A stretch of 64,000 nucleotides of DNA, taken from Paraescarpia echinospica (Eukaryota > Annelida > Polychaeta > Sabellida > Siboglinidae). The translations under genes and the position numbers were made by a program. The DNA lies in NCBI GenBank assembly GCA_020002185.1, contig CM034544.1, positions 29,341,531-29,405,530 on the forward strand, in the 5' to 3' direction. The notes below the pieces were generated by a model. It was given only the letters and a program-made list of their open reading frames with translations. It did not search any database and was not told where the DNA came from. Below are positions 1 to 11,824 of this stretch, in pieces; position 1 is the first letter of the stretch; every line of letters starts with the position of its first letter.

Positions 1-673
1 AATGATACTTAACAGTGACACTGAAATTGTTCATTATTATTGAAAATTTCAGTTTCTTTTAGCCCATCTAACTGTTAAAACTATTCTCAGTTCCCTGACA
101 GTTGCAATAAATAACACATTCAAAAATAGTTCTACTAAAATAAGAAGCATTTTTATGAAAACTAGTGTGTATGTGTCTAAAATCACACTGCCGTTGCCCA
201 TAACACATAGAAAAGCAATATCTTGGAGTCATTTGCGCAACAACGGCTGTTTCTTATTTCAACCGAAGCGTGCGAAAGGACAGTAAGCTTTCGCCATTTC
301 TGATGCGAATATTTATGGAACGGTGATAATTGACCAAGACGCGTCGCTGCAAGCATAAGTCATCTTTAAATGACCTTAGTTTATCGAATTCAGCACAGCT
401 GCGCTGCATAATAACAAAGTAAATTGTTGGTATCATTTAAACTGCCCCGTCAATTCGCGTACATTTGCCAAAGAACATGTAGGTGGAGACGTAGAATTAA
501 TTGTATAACCATATAAATTAACCATATGAATTCATCAATTCATCGATGCGGTGTTCGTAAACGGTTTAGTGATTTCTAAGAGAATACATTATTTAGGACC
601 TAAACTAGTAGTGCGTTTTAATAATTTTCGATACTTGTTTATTAGAAATGTGTGACATTAAGACTATTGAGAA

Positions 674-722
<49 letters not shown>

Positions 723-1737
723 GCTACGTAATGTAGTTGTTCTTTATTATAATCTGTTCAATGGAGTATTTTCTTACAAGTACACACCGTTCGTGTGATA
801 AGAATGTAACACAATGCAGCGATGGAGCGTTACATATGAACAAGGAGTAGTTACAACACAAATCAAATGCGAGATCACATAACATTCGTCAGAGCAGACA
901 CCAACACTCCAATCAAAAAAGGATTTGATAACACTCACTACAAAATAATGTACTAGTGGTTTAAGATCGGATCTCGAAACAAGAGAAAAACCTACGTAAG
1001 TGTCACATCATGCTACACAGTGGGAACCACCATTAGGAACATAGGTAAAATGGAGCAGTTGACATTGTGACGTAAGGATATATAATGATCAAGCTCACGA
1101 AAACATCTCTAGTGCCCCAGTAGCGTGGAATCTGATTTACCCGTCATATACCGCTGGCTTCATGTTGCTCTGAAGTAAGAAATATTGAAATAATATTAAT
1201 AATAATAACAATAGCAATAACAGTTACAAAACAATAGTAATAATATAACATAGTTTAAATTATCATAGCGCAGACGATCGTGGCGTTTTTTCATTATATT
1301 ATATATAATTGTCAATAAAATAAAGTACCTATGCTATGAGAGCCATTGTATTGCACCACAAATTTAATGTTATTAATATTGCAAAGCAAAACTAATAAAA
1401 ATATATTAATATTTAACTTAATTAAGAAGCAAAGCATAATTGCAATATGGGATCAAGACGTTTACGTTAAATACATTTAACACTGCTAAGCTACTAATAA
1501 ATTGATATGCACAAATTCATCATACAAATTAAAGCACTATCGATAACTTAAAATAAATTAATAAACACTTTTAAATAAATGTACGCACAATTCAACTTGA
1601 CAAGGAAACACAGTTTAGCTAAATATCACAAACAACAATATATACTAATAATGTCGACACTAATCAGCAGCATAGACATTATCTTCGTAGTCATGAAATC
1701 ACAAGCATCAAGACAGTATTTACTCGTAACTGTAAAA
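1..1737. other. AT-rich non-coding stretch
   Basis: I see no supported gene here; short ORFs lack domain-like composition or splice context. The stretch is AT-rich and holds a pure TA microsatellite at about 675-719. Confidence 0.6.
675..719. repeat. (TA)n microsatellite
   Basis: Uninterrupted TA dinucleotide run of about 22 units. Confidence 0.97.
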
Positions 1738-1998
1738 CTAATCAACAACATCCTCGTCATCCCGTGTGTCCGATGACGATGTGTCAGAGTCGAGTTCCTG
1801 ATACTTCTCATGTTTGAAGCAGTCCTCACCATTTTGACATGCGCACATGTCTGTGCATTCCAGATTTTCCTTGTAGCATCGGCATCGGCGTGTCTGACAT
1901 TTGGATGATGCACAAGAGCAGTGCACCATCTCAGTACACGTCACGTGTGCTGGTTCCTGGCTCATAAGCTGTGGCTCCAGTTCACCATCAACTCTCCT
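1738..1998 (-). CDS. CXC-domain (tesmin/TSO1-like) protein, 3'-terminal exon
   Basis: The exon opens behind a minus-strand acceptor (pyrimidine run ending TTTTTTAG, AG at 1999-2000) and reads through about 87 codons to a TAG. It carries a cysteine-rich block (HCSCASSKCQTRRCRCYKEN, then CTDMCACQNGEDC) in the CxCx/CRC style of tesmin/TSO1 CXC domains, followed by an acidic Ser/Asp tail ending DDEDVVD. CXC domains bind zinc and, in known members, DNA. This type of short CXC tail preceded by a GELEPQL-like segment is also common at the ends of transposon-associated ORFs, so it may be the last exon of a host gene or a mobile-element passenger. No upstream exon is recognised in this window. Confidence 0.55.
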   Translation of the reverse strand, partial: RRVDGELEPQLMSQEPAHVTCTEMVHCSCASSKCQTRRCRCYKENLECTDMCACQNGEDCFKHEKYQELDSDTSSSDTRDDEDVVD

Positions 1999-2909
1999 CT
2001 AAAAAATATGACTTTGCGATATTATGAAATTCGTTTTGTTGGACCATTGCTTATTTATCAAATGCCGGTTTTGGAAATATACTTATCTTAAATATGCCTA
2101 TATATATTGTTATAACGACGTACCAATCATATCGCAAATAACACATTTCATCATTTTGTTCCATTGCTTTATTTTGGATATTGCATAATGGATTTGACAG
2201 GATCACGTGGTTAAACATATTTAGCAGCACATTTTTATTTAGAACGCTAAACAATCCTATTGGCATGCTTACAATACATTTTTAAACAGGTTTGTTCTCG
2301 TCCTGTATGTGATAGGTGTAGTAGTGACTAAAAAGACAACAATCATTCTGAGCAGTATAGTTATAGGTAAACGTATGAACGTTACGCCTCGTATAGCCTT
2401 TCGCTTGGTTCGGATGGACTAATTGCATGACCATTCATGTAATTAACTAGTAAGTAACCATTTCTGGAAAACGTTTGTGCCAACCAGTGTATTTTGCCAC
2501 ATTTTCTTTTCAATTTAAAACAAGTGTGTGTGTATAATTGAACATATTGTTCAAAAATGTCACAGTATACAACATTTTGTGTTGCTGCCTAGCATATAGA
2601 ACACGTAAATTGGTTATACTATTTGGCATAAGCTATCCCATCCTCCTATCCCATCCTCCTATCCCAGTTCGCTATTTTAACTATCATCGCGCTGGTGTCG
2701 TAAACAAACAAACAATTCTCCCTGATTTGTAAATTAGATACCTTTCTCTCTGGACTATGACGAGAGTGGTGAAGACGTTTTGTGCCTGTTAGAATCAGTT
2801 CATGAATCAACAAAGCACTCAACATCTGTTTTAATCATGGCAGTTGGTTGCACAACAAAGACATTACAAAAACATTTGGTAAAACAAATACACCACCGAT
2901 AGATAATAA
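1999..2909. other. Non-coding stretch
   Basis: No gene supported. A short CCCATCCTCCTAT direct duplication lies at about 2638-2663. The upstream (intron) side of the CXC exon falls here. Confidence 0.5.
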
Positions 2910-2910
2910 C

Positions 2911-3066
2911 ACGCTAACTTACGAAATACCGTCATTCTCAACATCTGGTTTCTATTACATCCACGTTAACTTACGAAATACCGTCATTCTCAACATCTGG
3001 TTTCTATTACATCCACGTTAACTTACGAAATACCGTCATTCTCAACCTCTGATTTCTGTTACATCC
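2911..3066. repeat. 52-bp tandem repeat, three copies
   Basis: Units start at 2911, 2963 and 3015 (core ACTTACGAAATACCGTCATT), nearly identical, with the third slightly diverged; the array is followed by a CGCG-rich run. Confidence 0.9.
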
Positions 3067-4070
3067 ACGCGCACGCGCGCGCACTTTTTGAATAAGGACT
3101 TTGGAATGCGAAACCACTCTGCTGTAGTGTCGTCTATACACAAATAATATAGGTCGGTAACAAGCCAAATTACTGAATAAATTATTGGACTTGAACAAAA
3201 ACATAATTAATTATAGAAATATAACTCATTTGTTATCACCATTATCGTTTATTTCTTCTTCTTATGGACATATGTAGATAAATATACTAGCCACGTACAT
3301 ATGTACACATGCACACGTGCACATGTGCACACATACATACAAGCATGCAAGTTCACATGTTGGATGGCTCAGCATAAACTCTAAAAAAAACAAAATGACG
3401 GCAAGGCTGAATTTATGGTTACACTCAGTCCTTTCATCTTAAGATATTTGGTCTGCCATTAAGGCTGACCGGAGCGTCGGAGGCGAGCGCTATTTCGACT
3501 TCAAAACAAAAGTGTCATTAGCAACAATATTTTGCAACGTTATGTTTCTGAACCTACATGGAATGCTGGAATAAACACAGTGATGATTTGTGCATGAACT
3601 ATATATACTATCGCAATTGGTGTTGGCGCGTCTTGCACAATTACGAGGAATTATATGTAAACATCATCGATCTGCTGTTCATTAATTTAGCTGATCGTTG
3701 GTATTTAAATCATAGTGATTTGTTGTATACATGCTTACACAATATACTTGATGCTGGAAGCGCCCGACTTATAATAATAACATAAAACAACCTAAATACG
3801 TTTCCTACAATGTTAAAGCATATGAATAGTAGGTAAGTCCATCTCACACTCCTGATTATGAGATCAAAGGAAGATCAAAGGGCTTGCTCCATGACATAAT
3901 CCGATGGAGCGCCCAGTTATGACCCCTAATTGGCGTATAATGAGGTATGATTAGCGTAGCTAGCGTCGTCACCGCCTAAAGTTGCGAGGTCATCGGTGGA
4001 GAAACGACTATACGTGTAATGAGGTATGATTAATGTCCTGGCCTTTTAACTACAGTGCTGACATCTTGTG
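3067..4070. other. Non-coding stretch
   Basis: No gene supported. It holds an alternating CA/CG run at 3066-3084 and a palindrome-rich stretch near 3305-3335 (CACGTGCACATGTGCAC). Confidence 0.5.
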
Positions 4071-4296
4071 GTGACAAAGACTACTCACCGCTGTTATATG
4101 ATATGAGATCAAAGGAATCGCCACTCTCTATAGCCAGGTGTGATATGACATCAAAGGGGTGGTTTACCGGCCCCTCAGTGGTTGTGATAAAGACTACTCA
4201 CCGCTGTTATATGATATGAGATCAAAGGAATCGCCACTGTCTATAGCCAGGTATGATATGACATCAAAGGGGTGGTTTACCGGCCCCTCAGTGGCC
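4071..4296. repeat. 113-bp direct duplication
   Basis: Two consecutive copies starting at 4071 and 4184 (GTGAYAAAGACTACTCACC start), differing at few sites. The second copy overlaps the left arm of the inverted-repeat element. Confidence 0.85.
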
Positions 4297-4796
4297 GTTC
4301 CTAAGGAGTTAACTAATTACCTAATTATATTGACCTTTGACCTTTCATGTTTTGACCACTGACGACCTCCGAGTGCCTAGCTATAGACAGTGGTGATGTG
4401 CACCATGGCTGAATACTTTATGGGGAGAACAAGAGTACCTGGCTGTAGAAAGTGGTGAGTAGTCTTTACGCAGTAGTCGCATCATACCTGAAGACTTCCT
4501 CAGGCGCACTAAATAACCTTAGAAAAAGTTAGCTTCGTCGGTGATTAATGGATTCTAGTAGCTAATCTTTTCGGCGGCCCTCGATGCACGATTGTGTGAT
4601 TGACGGATTATTGTGTGTTGGGGTAACCAGGCCAACGCCAGGCTAAAAATAATAATACCCGACTATTGTTTGTGCGCTAGGCCGGTGTATGGGGCTGTGG
4701 GGAAACAAATCAAACAGCCGGCTCTCGTTTTGTGCTGTTCGTCGCGCTAGCTAGGACGTTTGTAGGTTCGTCTGTGTTTTTTGTTTTGTATTGTGT

Positions 4797-5335
4797 AGGG
4801 AGGCGATGCGCTGTTCTGCCGAAGTCGGAGTATTAGTTGTGTAAGTCGTCTGTGATCTGTACTGTATGGGGAAGCGAAGCGCTGTTCTGCTGAAGTCGGA
4901 TTATTAGTTGTGTAAGTCGTCTGTGTTTTGTACTGTATGGGGAAGCGAAGCGCTGTTCTGCTGAAGTCGGATTATTAGTTGTGTAAGTCGTCTGTGTTTT
5001 GTACTGTATGGGGAAGCGAAGCGCTGTTCTGCCGAAGTCGGAGTATTAGTTGTGTAAGTCGTCTGTGATCTGTACTGTATGGGGAAGCGAGGCGCTTTTC
5101 TGCTGAAATCGGATTATTAGTTGTGTAAGTCGTCTGTGTTTTGTACTGTATGGGGAAGCGAAGCGCTGTTCTGCTGAAGTCGGAGTATTAGTTGTGTAAG
5201 TCGTCTGTGATCTGTACTGTATGGGGAAGCGAAGCGCTGTTCTGCTGAAGTCGGATTATTAGTTGTGTAAGTTGTCTGTGTTTTGTACTGTATGGGGAAG
5301 CGAAGCGCTGTTCTGCTGAAGTCAGATTATTAGCG
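4797..5335. repeat. 71-bp tandem repeat, eight copies
   Basis: Unit starts (GGGGAAGCGAAGCGCTGTTC) fall at 4797, 4868, 4939, 5010, 5081, 5152, 5223 and 5294, an exact 71-bp period. Copies alternate between GATCTG and GTTTTG variants and between CCGAAG and CTGAAG, which suggests higher-order two-unit amplification. Confidence 0.95.
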
Positions 5336-5412
5336 GTGTATACTCCCATCGGAGCGATTTGAAAAGAGAAGACGGTAAGTTAATCGATTGTGATTTTATT
5401 AGAGCTCCGCTG

Positions 5413-5580
5413 TCACTGATCGGCCCGTTCCATCTCAATAATAGGGTTGCCACCGCCGTGTGCGTCTGTATTGCGAGGGTACCAGTCGGCGTCATCCACC
5501 GCCCAGATGACAGTGCCCTCGTCATCCCGAGGATACTCGTTGTAACTGCAAGGGACCGTAGGAGACGGATCTTGTAAATA
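5413..5580 (-). pseudogene. Conserved short coding segment in left arm
   Basis: On the minus strand this reads about 55 codons behind an acceptor-like tract ending ACAAG, with the core SYNEYPRDDEGTVIWAVDDA and then DWYPRNTDAHGGGNP. The same segment sits in the right arm at about 6700-6839 on the plus strand, with very few changes. I do not recognise the family. It could be a captured exon fragment; the right copy is cut by a stop after GGGNP. Confidence 0.35.
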
Positions 5581-5732
5581 AAAGAGTAGCAATGATCTAT
5601 CTGTGTAAACCAGTTTGTTGAGTATTGTGTTGCAGACATTTGTCTGTTTAAAAATTGTTGGACTGTGTTGTTTCAGTGTTGTGTGTGGCAGGTTCGATAC
5701 ATGCCGGTGCTTAGTCATGCATTACTGGTTGT

Positions 5733-5838
<106 letters not shown>

Positions 5839-5934
5839 GGGTAACTAGAGCAACGCTAGGCTAAAAATAATATCGCCCGACTATTGCGCGCTAGGCCGGT
5901 TTATGTGGCTCTGGCGGAAACAAATGAACAGCCG

Positions 5935-6200
5935 GCTATCGTTTTGTGCTTTCCGTTGTGCTAGCTAGGACGCTTGTAGATTAGTCTTGTTTTGTGCTGT
6001 CCGTTGTGCTAGCTAGGACGCTTGTAGATTAGTCTGTGTTTTGTGCTGTCCGTTGTGCTAGCTAGGACGCTTGTAGATTAGTCTGTGTTTTGTGCTGTCC
6101 GTTGTGCTAGCTAGGACGCTTGTAGATTAGTCTGTGTTTTGTGCTGTCCGTTGTGCTAGCTAGGACGCTTGTAGATTAGTTTGTGTTTTGTGTTGTACTG
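5935..6200. repeat. 49-bp tandem repeat, five copies
   Basis: GCTAGCTAGGACGCTTGTAG recurs at 5960, 6008, 6057, 6106 and 6155. A single related unit lies near 4745-4770 and in inverse near 7015-7050, so the array grew from a sequence present in each arm. Confidence 0.92.
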
Positions 6201-6699
6201 GGGGCGTATGAGTAGGTGCTGCGCGGCTCTGCTGAAGTCATTTGGACACTTAAAACATAGTAACAATATACTGTTAGAGAGATGGTAGTGTAATGGATAG
6301 AGCATCATACAGAGGTGGTAGAGTAGAGTAGGTAGGGCAGTGGACTCTCATACCAGAGGTGCTAGTGTAGTAGATTCCCATACCAGAGGTGCGTTTGTGG
6401 AGCAACCGCCCTAATACGACGCCTATAACGGGACCTAGTTACGACGCAGGAAGGTGCGGATGGCGGCGTGCAGCGGCGGCAGTTGAATAGACCCGTCTGT
6501 AAGACTATCCTAGATTACCGTATAAGACCTCGGTACTGGAATATCAACGTTGCTTAAGGTAAGGCGAGGATGTCTGCCTATCAACACTGAAACAATACAG
6601 TCAAACAATTTTTAAACAGACAAATGTCTGCAACACAATACTCAACAAACTTGTTTATACAGGTAGATCATTGCTACTCTTTTATTTACAAGATATGCA

Positions 6700-6839
6700 T
6701 TGACCCGTCTCCTACGGTTCCTTGCAGTTACAACGAGTATCCTCGGGATGACGAGGGCAATGTCATCTGGGCGGTGGATGACGCCGACTGGTACCCTCGC
6801 AATACAGACGCACACGGCGGAGGCAACCCTTATTATTAA
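6700..6839 (+). pseudogene. Right-arm copy of the conserved short coding segment
   Basis: Plus-strand counterpart of the 5413-5580 segment (DDEGNVIWAVDDADWYPRN core). One Thr-to-Asn difference is visible in the core, and reading ends at a TAA after GGGNPYY. Family unrecognised. Confidence 0.35.
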
Positions 6840-7669
6840 AATGGAACGGGCCGATCAGTGACGGCGGTGCTCTAATAAAATCACAATCGATTAACTTACC
6901 GTCTCCTCATTTCACATCGTTCCGATGGGAGTATACACCGCTAATAATCCGACTTCGGCAGAACAGCGCCTCACCTCCCTATACAATACAAAAAACACAG
7001 ACGAACCTACACATGTCCTAACTAGCGCGACGGACAGCACAAAACGAGAGCCGGCTGTTTCATTTGTTTCCCCACAGCCTCATACACCGGCCTAGTGCAC
7101 AAACAAAAGTCGGGTACTATTATTTTTAACCTAGCGTTGGCCTGGTTACCCCAACACACAATAGCCCGTCAATCACGCAGTCGTGCCCCGAGGGCCGCTA
7201 AAAAGATTAGCTACTATAATCTATTAATCACCGACGAAGGTAACTTTTTCTAGGGTTCTTCAGTGCGCCTGAGGAAGTCTTCAGCCATGATGCGACTACT
7301 GCGTAAAGACTACTCACCACTTTCTACAGCCAGGTACTCTTTTTCTCCCCATAAAGTATTCAGCCATGGTGCACATCGCCACTGTCTATAGCTAGGCACT
7401 CGGTGGTCGTCAGTGGTCAAAAGGTCAAAGGTCAAGATAATTAGGTAATTATTACACTCCTTAGGAACGGCCACTGAGGGGCGGTTAAACACCCCTTTGA
7501 TCTCATATCATACCTGGCTATAGACGAGTTTCAATGTTTATAAACAAACGTGACATATTTGGATGCGTGCGCATACTGGCGGCAGAAGTAGCGTCTGTGT
7601 ATGGCGAGCGGCTTGTTCACAATTCGCCACAGAAAATTATAATTATCTGGTCAAACTTCGTCTCAATAC

Positions 7670-8040
7670 CGGTGAGCAGCTACCAGATCCATATACGATA
7701 CCAGACAATGAGTGGTCGCTGGATTTGGAGCAGTGACCCGCATTAGTGTTCCCCCAAATTCATGTTTACATCATTAACACACCGAGCGTATGAACATACG
7801 AGAACAAGGGAGCGTACGAGTTTGGACGCATACAAATATTACAATCATGTTGTATGTGGTCACGTGCAGCGAGTGAAATATCATTTTATAAATAAGAACT
7901 GCAACTACTGCTTCTTGATGGCTAAAGTCCTCCCAAGTGAGCGACAGGGAGAAAAGACAACTATGTACAAGGCCTGGGTGTGCGTCCATGGCATAAGGCA
8001 AAAGCGTAAACAACTGGCGAGCATACAACACAATGCACAT
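7670..8040 (+). pseudogene. Decayed SWIM/YqaJ-associated protein fragment
   Basis: From about 7672 one frame reads LPDPYTIPDNEWSLDLEQ, then a stop, then FPQIHVYIINTP. After a frameshift near 7800 the reading continues as TSLDAYKYYNHVVCGHVQ and AKVLPSERQGEKTTMYKAWV. This order (PDNEW segment, SLEAYN-like segment, KVLPSQRQGEK segment) is what I know from the region before the SWIM zinc finger in large animal proteins that also carry a YqaJ-like recombinase domain, many of them mobile-element linked. Cys/His residues of the SWIM finger itself are not recognisable downstream. At least one stop and one frameshift make it a relic. The assignment is from recalled motif similarity only. Confidence 0.5.
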
Positions 8041-9927
8041 GTATGGCGGGGTAAGCTAAGTAAGACGTTGTATTCTCTCTTGTCCATACTTGTATTAATT
8101 TATTAAACATTACATCCTAAGCAAGCACAGTATTAGGCATAGCGACAACAACATTCAAATACAATATGCCAAAGCACGGGAGCAGCTTGTAATACATTTA
8201 TTTATTTACTTATTCATCTAGCAATACCCATTATGGAACCCCCTACCTCCACAAGATTCAATATAGTTTTAAGCAAAAAAGATCAATAGATTCATGTTGA
8301 ATAGAGTGATAGCATTGGAAAATAGCGAATTCTTGCATTATTACAATCTGAGACTTAGTCATGTTATTCGAATGTTATAATGACCCGATGTTCTTATTTT
8401 TAAAGCCAAACTAAGGTGTATCTTAGTAATTATGTAAGCCTATATATGTCATGTATTTTCCCTCTAGTCATCCCATGCTTGGCCATAGACCTCAAAGGAA
8501 ATACGCTGCTACGGCTTTTGGGGTTATCTGAGAGGGAGGCTATGTCTATTAGTTATAATTAATTTTACATTCTTATTACTCATACATCAACAAACTTAAA
8601 TACATTATAGTGACAATGTATTTGCCTGAATAAATAAAATAAAATAAACAAATTTAATTTACTACAATATTGATTAATACATAGAAAAAATATTCATTAA
8701 ACTGTGTTTAAGACTTAACTTTGTGCATCGCACAGTTCCGTAGCAATTTTGTATTGCAATATTTTAATTTTTTGATTATGCTGTATATCATCATAACTGA
8801 CATGGTGCATAACTGTGGGTAATTCAACTACATATTTATTAAAATGGACACGTTCACTGAGTCTGTTTTAGGCAAGGATCAGTGTGTAGCCATTCAGTAG
8901 CTGCGATGTTCAAGGTTGACATGGCCGTTCAAAATGGTCTCACCCAGCCGCAGGCCTGTATATCAAAAACATCGGCCTGGAATGACGAGGAGAAAAGTCA
9001 ACCCAGCACCACTGTCCAATATCGACCTCCGTAAGCCCAAGAACACCTCCAGAAAACAACATACAACTCATTGAAGCGCCAGCCTCCTGAGAGACATGAA
9101 CATATTTTAATGATGCATGTATTTTAATTTTAACATAATATGTTGTTACATTATATATATATATATATATATATATTATATTATATTCTTGGGTGTACGA
9201 CTTTCTTGTGGTTAATAACACAAATTGTATACCCGGTATGAAACAATGACACCATCAACATTCAACACACTGTCACACCACATAAGCACAACACCAGTGT
9301 ATATGTACAGGCTGGTCAGTAGGGATTCCCATTTTTGTCAGTTTTAAACGTTTTTGTGCACGTACATGTCTTTCTATCTTATGGACATCATCAGCTCTAC
9401 TCTTTTTATATGCAAATACCGATGGCACAGAGTCGGGGCTGTTTGAATTCATTGAGCATTTCCCTGAAAACTAGTGACATTGATCCGAAACAATGCAAAA
9501 ACTAACGCACAATATTATGTTATTTAAGAAAACAAGTGAAATTATCAAGATTGTTTGTACACATATTTAACTATACACCTATGTCAGACATTAAATAGTA
9601 TAATTTTAAATATGAAATAATCAAGTTATACACAAGCAAAAGTTTGCCGTGACAGTGGTCAGTGAAATGTAGGCCAACTAACAGTCCGACCTATAATTGA
9701 TTAAGGCTGGGGGCGGGAAGGAGGAATAAAGGATGGAGTCAGTTTCCATTTTCTATTTTTGGGGTGTGCCATGCAATTTAAAAAAAACAATGTTGTCAAT
9801 AATATTACAGTAACGTATTCGTAGTAATTAACGTGTTATCAATGTTAATGGACACATTGTGGTCACCTTCCAGTGTACAGTAGTTCTGGGGTGCATGGGG
9901 TGGACTTTATATTAGAGTGGGTGGGCG
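8041..9927. other. AT-rich non-coding stretch
   Basis: No gene supported. An (ATAAA)n-like tail at about 8628-8655 after TGTATTTGCCTGAATAAATA looks like a LINE 3' end in plus orientation. A (TA)n run lies at about 9152-9178. Confidence 0.45.
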
Positions 9928-9929
9928 TA

Positions 9930-10029
9930 TTATATGCAATACAACAATGCTACTGTTAATTATTATATGCAATACAAAAATGCTACTGTTAATTATGATA
10001 TGCAATACAACAGTGTTACTGTTAATTAT
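9930..10029. repeat. 34-bp tandem repeat, three copies
   Basis: ATATGCAATACAACAATGCT-type units recur at about 9932, 9965 and 9999 with a few substitutions. Confidence 0.88.
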
Positions 10030-10163
10030 CTGCATTATGTGTTTATTAACTTTGTATAGTTAGTAATTTTGCAAACAGCGTTTTTACATTAAAAATGCGT
10101 TAATAGTTATGTTATTGACATTGTACATACGTGAGGAATATATCATCAAAACCCTCCAACTGC

Positions 10164-10404
10164 AGGCTCACAAAGTATCCAACAGCACCCCTCTTGAGGC
10201 TCACAAAGTATCCAACTGCACCCCTCTTGAGGCTCACAAAATATCCAACTGCACCCCTCTTGAGGCTCACAAAGTATCCAACAGCACCCCTTTTGAGGCT
10301 CACAAAATATCCAACTGCACCCCTCTTGAGGCTCATAAAATATCCAACTGCACCCCTCTTGAGGCTCACAAAGTATCCAACTTCACCCCTCTTGAGGCTC
10401 ACTA
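10164..10404. repeat. 33-bp tandem repeat, eight unit starts
   Basis: AGGCTCACAAAGTATCCAAC starts at 10164, 10197, 10230, 10263, 10296, 10329, 10362 and 10395. The 33-bp period keeps several frames open on both strands as 11-residue repeats. The open frames look like a by-product of period and composition; there is no start context or flanking domain. Single related units occur in the dispersed repeat at 10.9, 48.4 and 49.3 kb. Confidence 0.95.
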
Positions 10405-10934
10405 CAATCATCACCTGTATCCCCACATAATGTTCCTCCTTGATGGTGATAAAAAGTCCAACTTATACAATGGCCGCTCTCTAACTTCTCAGCCTGAAAC
10501 TTATTACGTTCCTTATTTTATGATTTTATAAAATCCTTCAATATTGGAAACTTCGTACATGAATTAAATAGTATTGACAGGTTCTCCTTTCGCATTTTCC
10601 GGTGAAAATAGCGTGATGCGCAACAGAAAGCTGTGTTGCACCGCGACCGATTTTGTCAATGCGATCAAAGAGCTTGCGTTACAAAATTATGTTCTCATTC
10701 CAGAATATTAAAAATAAAAGAAAATTTCACCCGTGTTTTCTTCTCACTTTCAACATATCGAAACCATAAAGAACTACAAGTATGATTTAAGAATATTGAT
10801 TACACTGTAGAACAAAACGTAATACCATGTTAACAGATACAGCTGAAAACATTTGTTGGAACCAGCTGGGCCGGCTGCTAAGCGGCGTGACGTCATCACT
10901 TCGGTTCTCTATACCTTCATGTCTAGGGGGAATG
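10405..10934. other. Non-coding stretch
   Basis: No gene supported; unique-looking, moderately AT-rich sequence between two repeat blocks. Confidence 0.45.
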
Positions 10935-11090
10935 GCCCAATCCTCCAATTGCACCCCCGTTGAGGCTCGCCAACAATTCTGGTGGCCGAACAAAAATTCA
11001 AATTGAGTGCGTTGAGCCGTAGCTTTATTACAACTCCGCCGTTGCCCGATATTGACATCGGAAGACGGGGAGTGGGGGGCACATTCAATA
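10935..11090 (+). repeat. Dispersed repeat family, copy 1
   Basis: Carries the module CTCCAATTGCACCCCCGTTG plus AGGCTCGC and, 100 bp on, TTGACATCGGAAGACGGGGA. Both modules recur in the same order near 48.4-48.6 kb and inverted near 49.26-49.45 kb, so this is an interspersed element of at least 150 bp. Confidence 0.6.
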
Positions 11091-11309
11091 GGTCTGAAAC
11101 CGCCTATGGTTTCTTACACGTATTGGTTAAAGCGAGGTACATATCCCGGCATATATTCCCTGTTGTCGGCCAAGATCAATGTTTGGGAAAAAGTGGTCCG
11201 GCTAAGGCCGTCCCGGAGCGGTTCCTGCGCCCATGTAGAAGTGCACAAGATATACTGCACAACTTCTATGATAATGAAACTGCACCAAACCTCCTGAAAT
11301 GAGACGAAG

Positions 11310-11490
11310 TGTCACAAAGATCAGGCAATACAGGACAGTCTCTCAAATTATTTACGCAAAGAGCTATGTTAAACCTAAGAAAAATTGCATTCCCACTTTG
11401 AGTGGCAGAACCACGAAGTAGTCTCCCAGAAACAGTAATTGAAGCTAGAACATTAAACTCATTTACAAATCGGCTACACAAATTCTGGTT
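11310..11490 (+). pseudogene. Non-LTR retrotransposon ORF2 3'-end remnant
   Basis: From 11375 one frame reads LRKIAFPL, a stop, VAEPRSSLPETVIEARTLNS, then FTNRLHKFW. The pattern (FPxRVxxxWNSLPxxVxxAxTLNxFKxRLDKFW) is the usual C-terminal tail of jockey/CR1-type LINE polyproteins. It has a stop and an upstream frameshift; nothing upstream is readable as RT. Confidence 0.6.
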
Positions 11491-11824
11491 ACCCAGGCGA
11501 TTCTTTATGACTATGAAGCACCACTAACAATAAATACTGGAACCGGAAGATATGAGTTAGCAATATTGGATTCTGAATAAGGTAAGGTAAAATAAAAACC
11601 ACCAACAAGGACCGTTAATTGAAATAATATTTTCATTTTAAATAAGACCAACATGTTTGCATGCAGAAGAGAACATGTCCATCCTTCGCTGGATGTCGGA
11701 CTGTGATCTGGCGCAGTCACCAGCAAACAAGAATTCACGGAAAGTATCTATCTGAACCTTAACTTGGTTTTGTCCTGGAGCCGGGTAAGATAGAAGAGTT
11801 TAGTTTCAGGGCATCATATTTCAA

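Noticed and set aside
6280..6400. tRNA-like promoter (GGTAGTGTAATGGATAGAGC)
   Set aside because: An A-box-like word and short internal repeats are visible, but no B box or cloverleaf.
10164..10404. CRISPR-like array
   Set aside because: Units are contiguous repeats with no variable spacers, in an animal genome. The same applies to the 25-, 49-, 71- and 95-bp arrays.
10109..10531. Repeat proteins of 99-140 codons in three frames
   Set aside because: Open frames follow from a 33-bp period without stops; no initiation context, domain or signal peptide.
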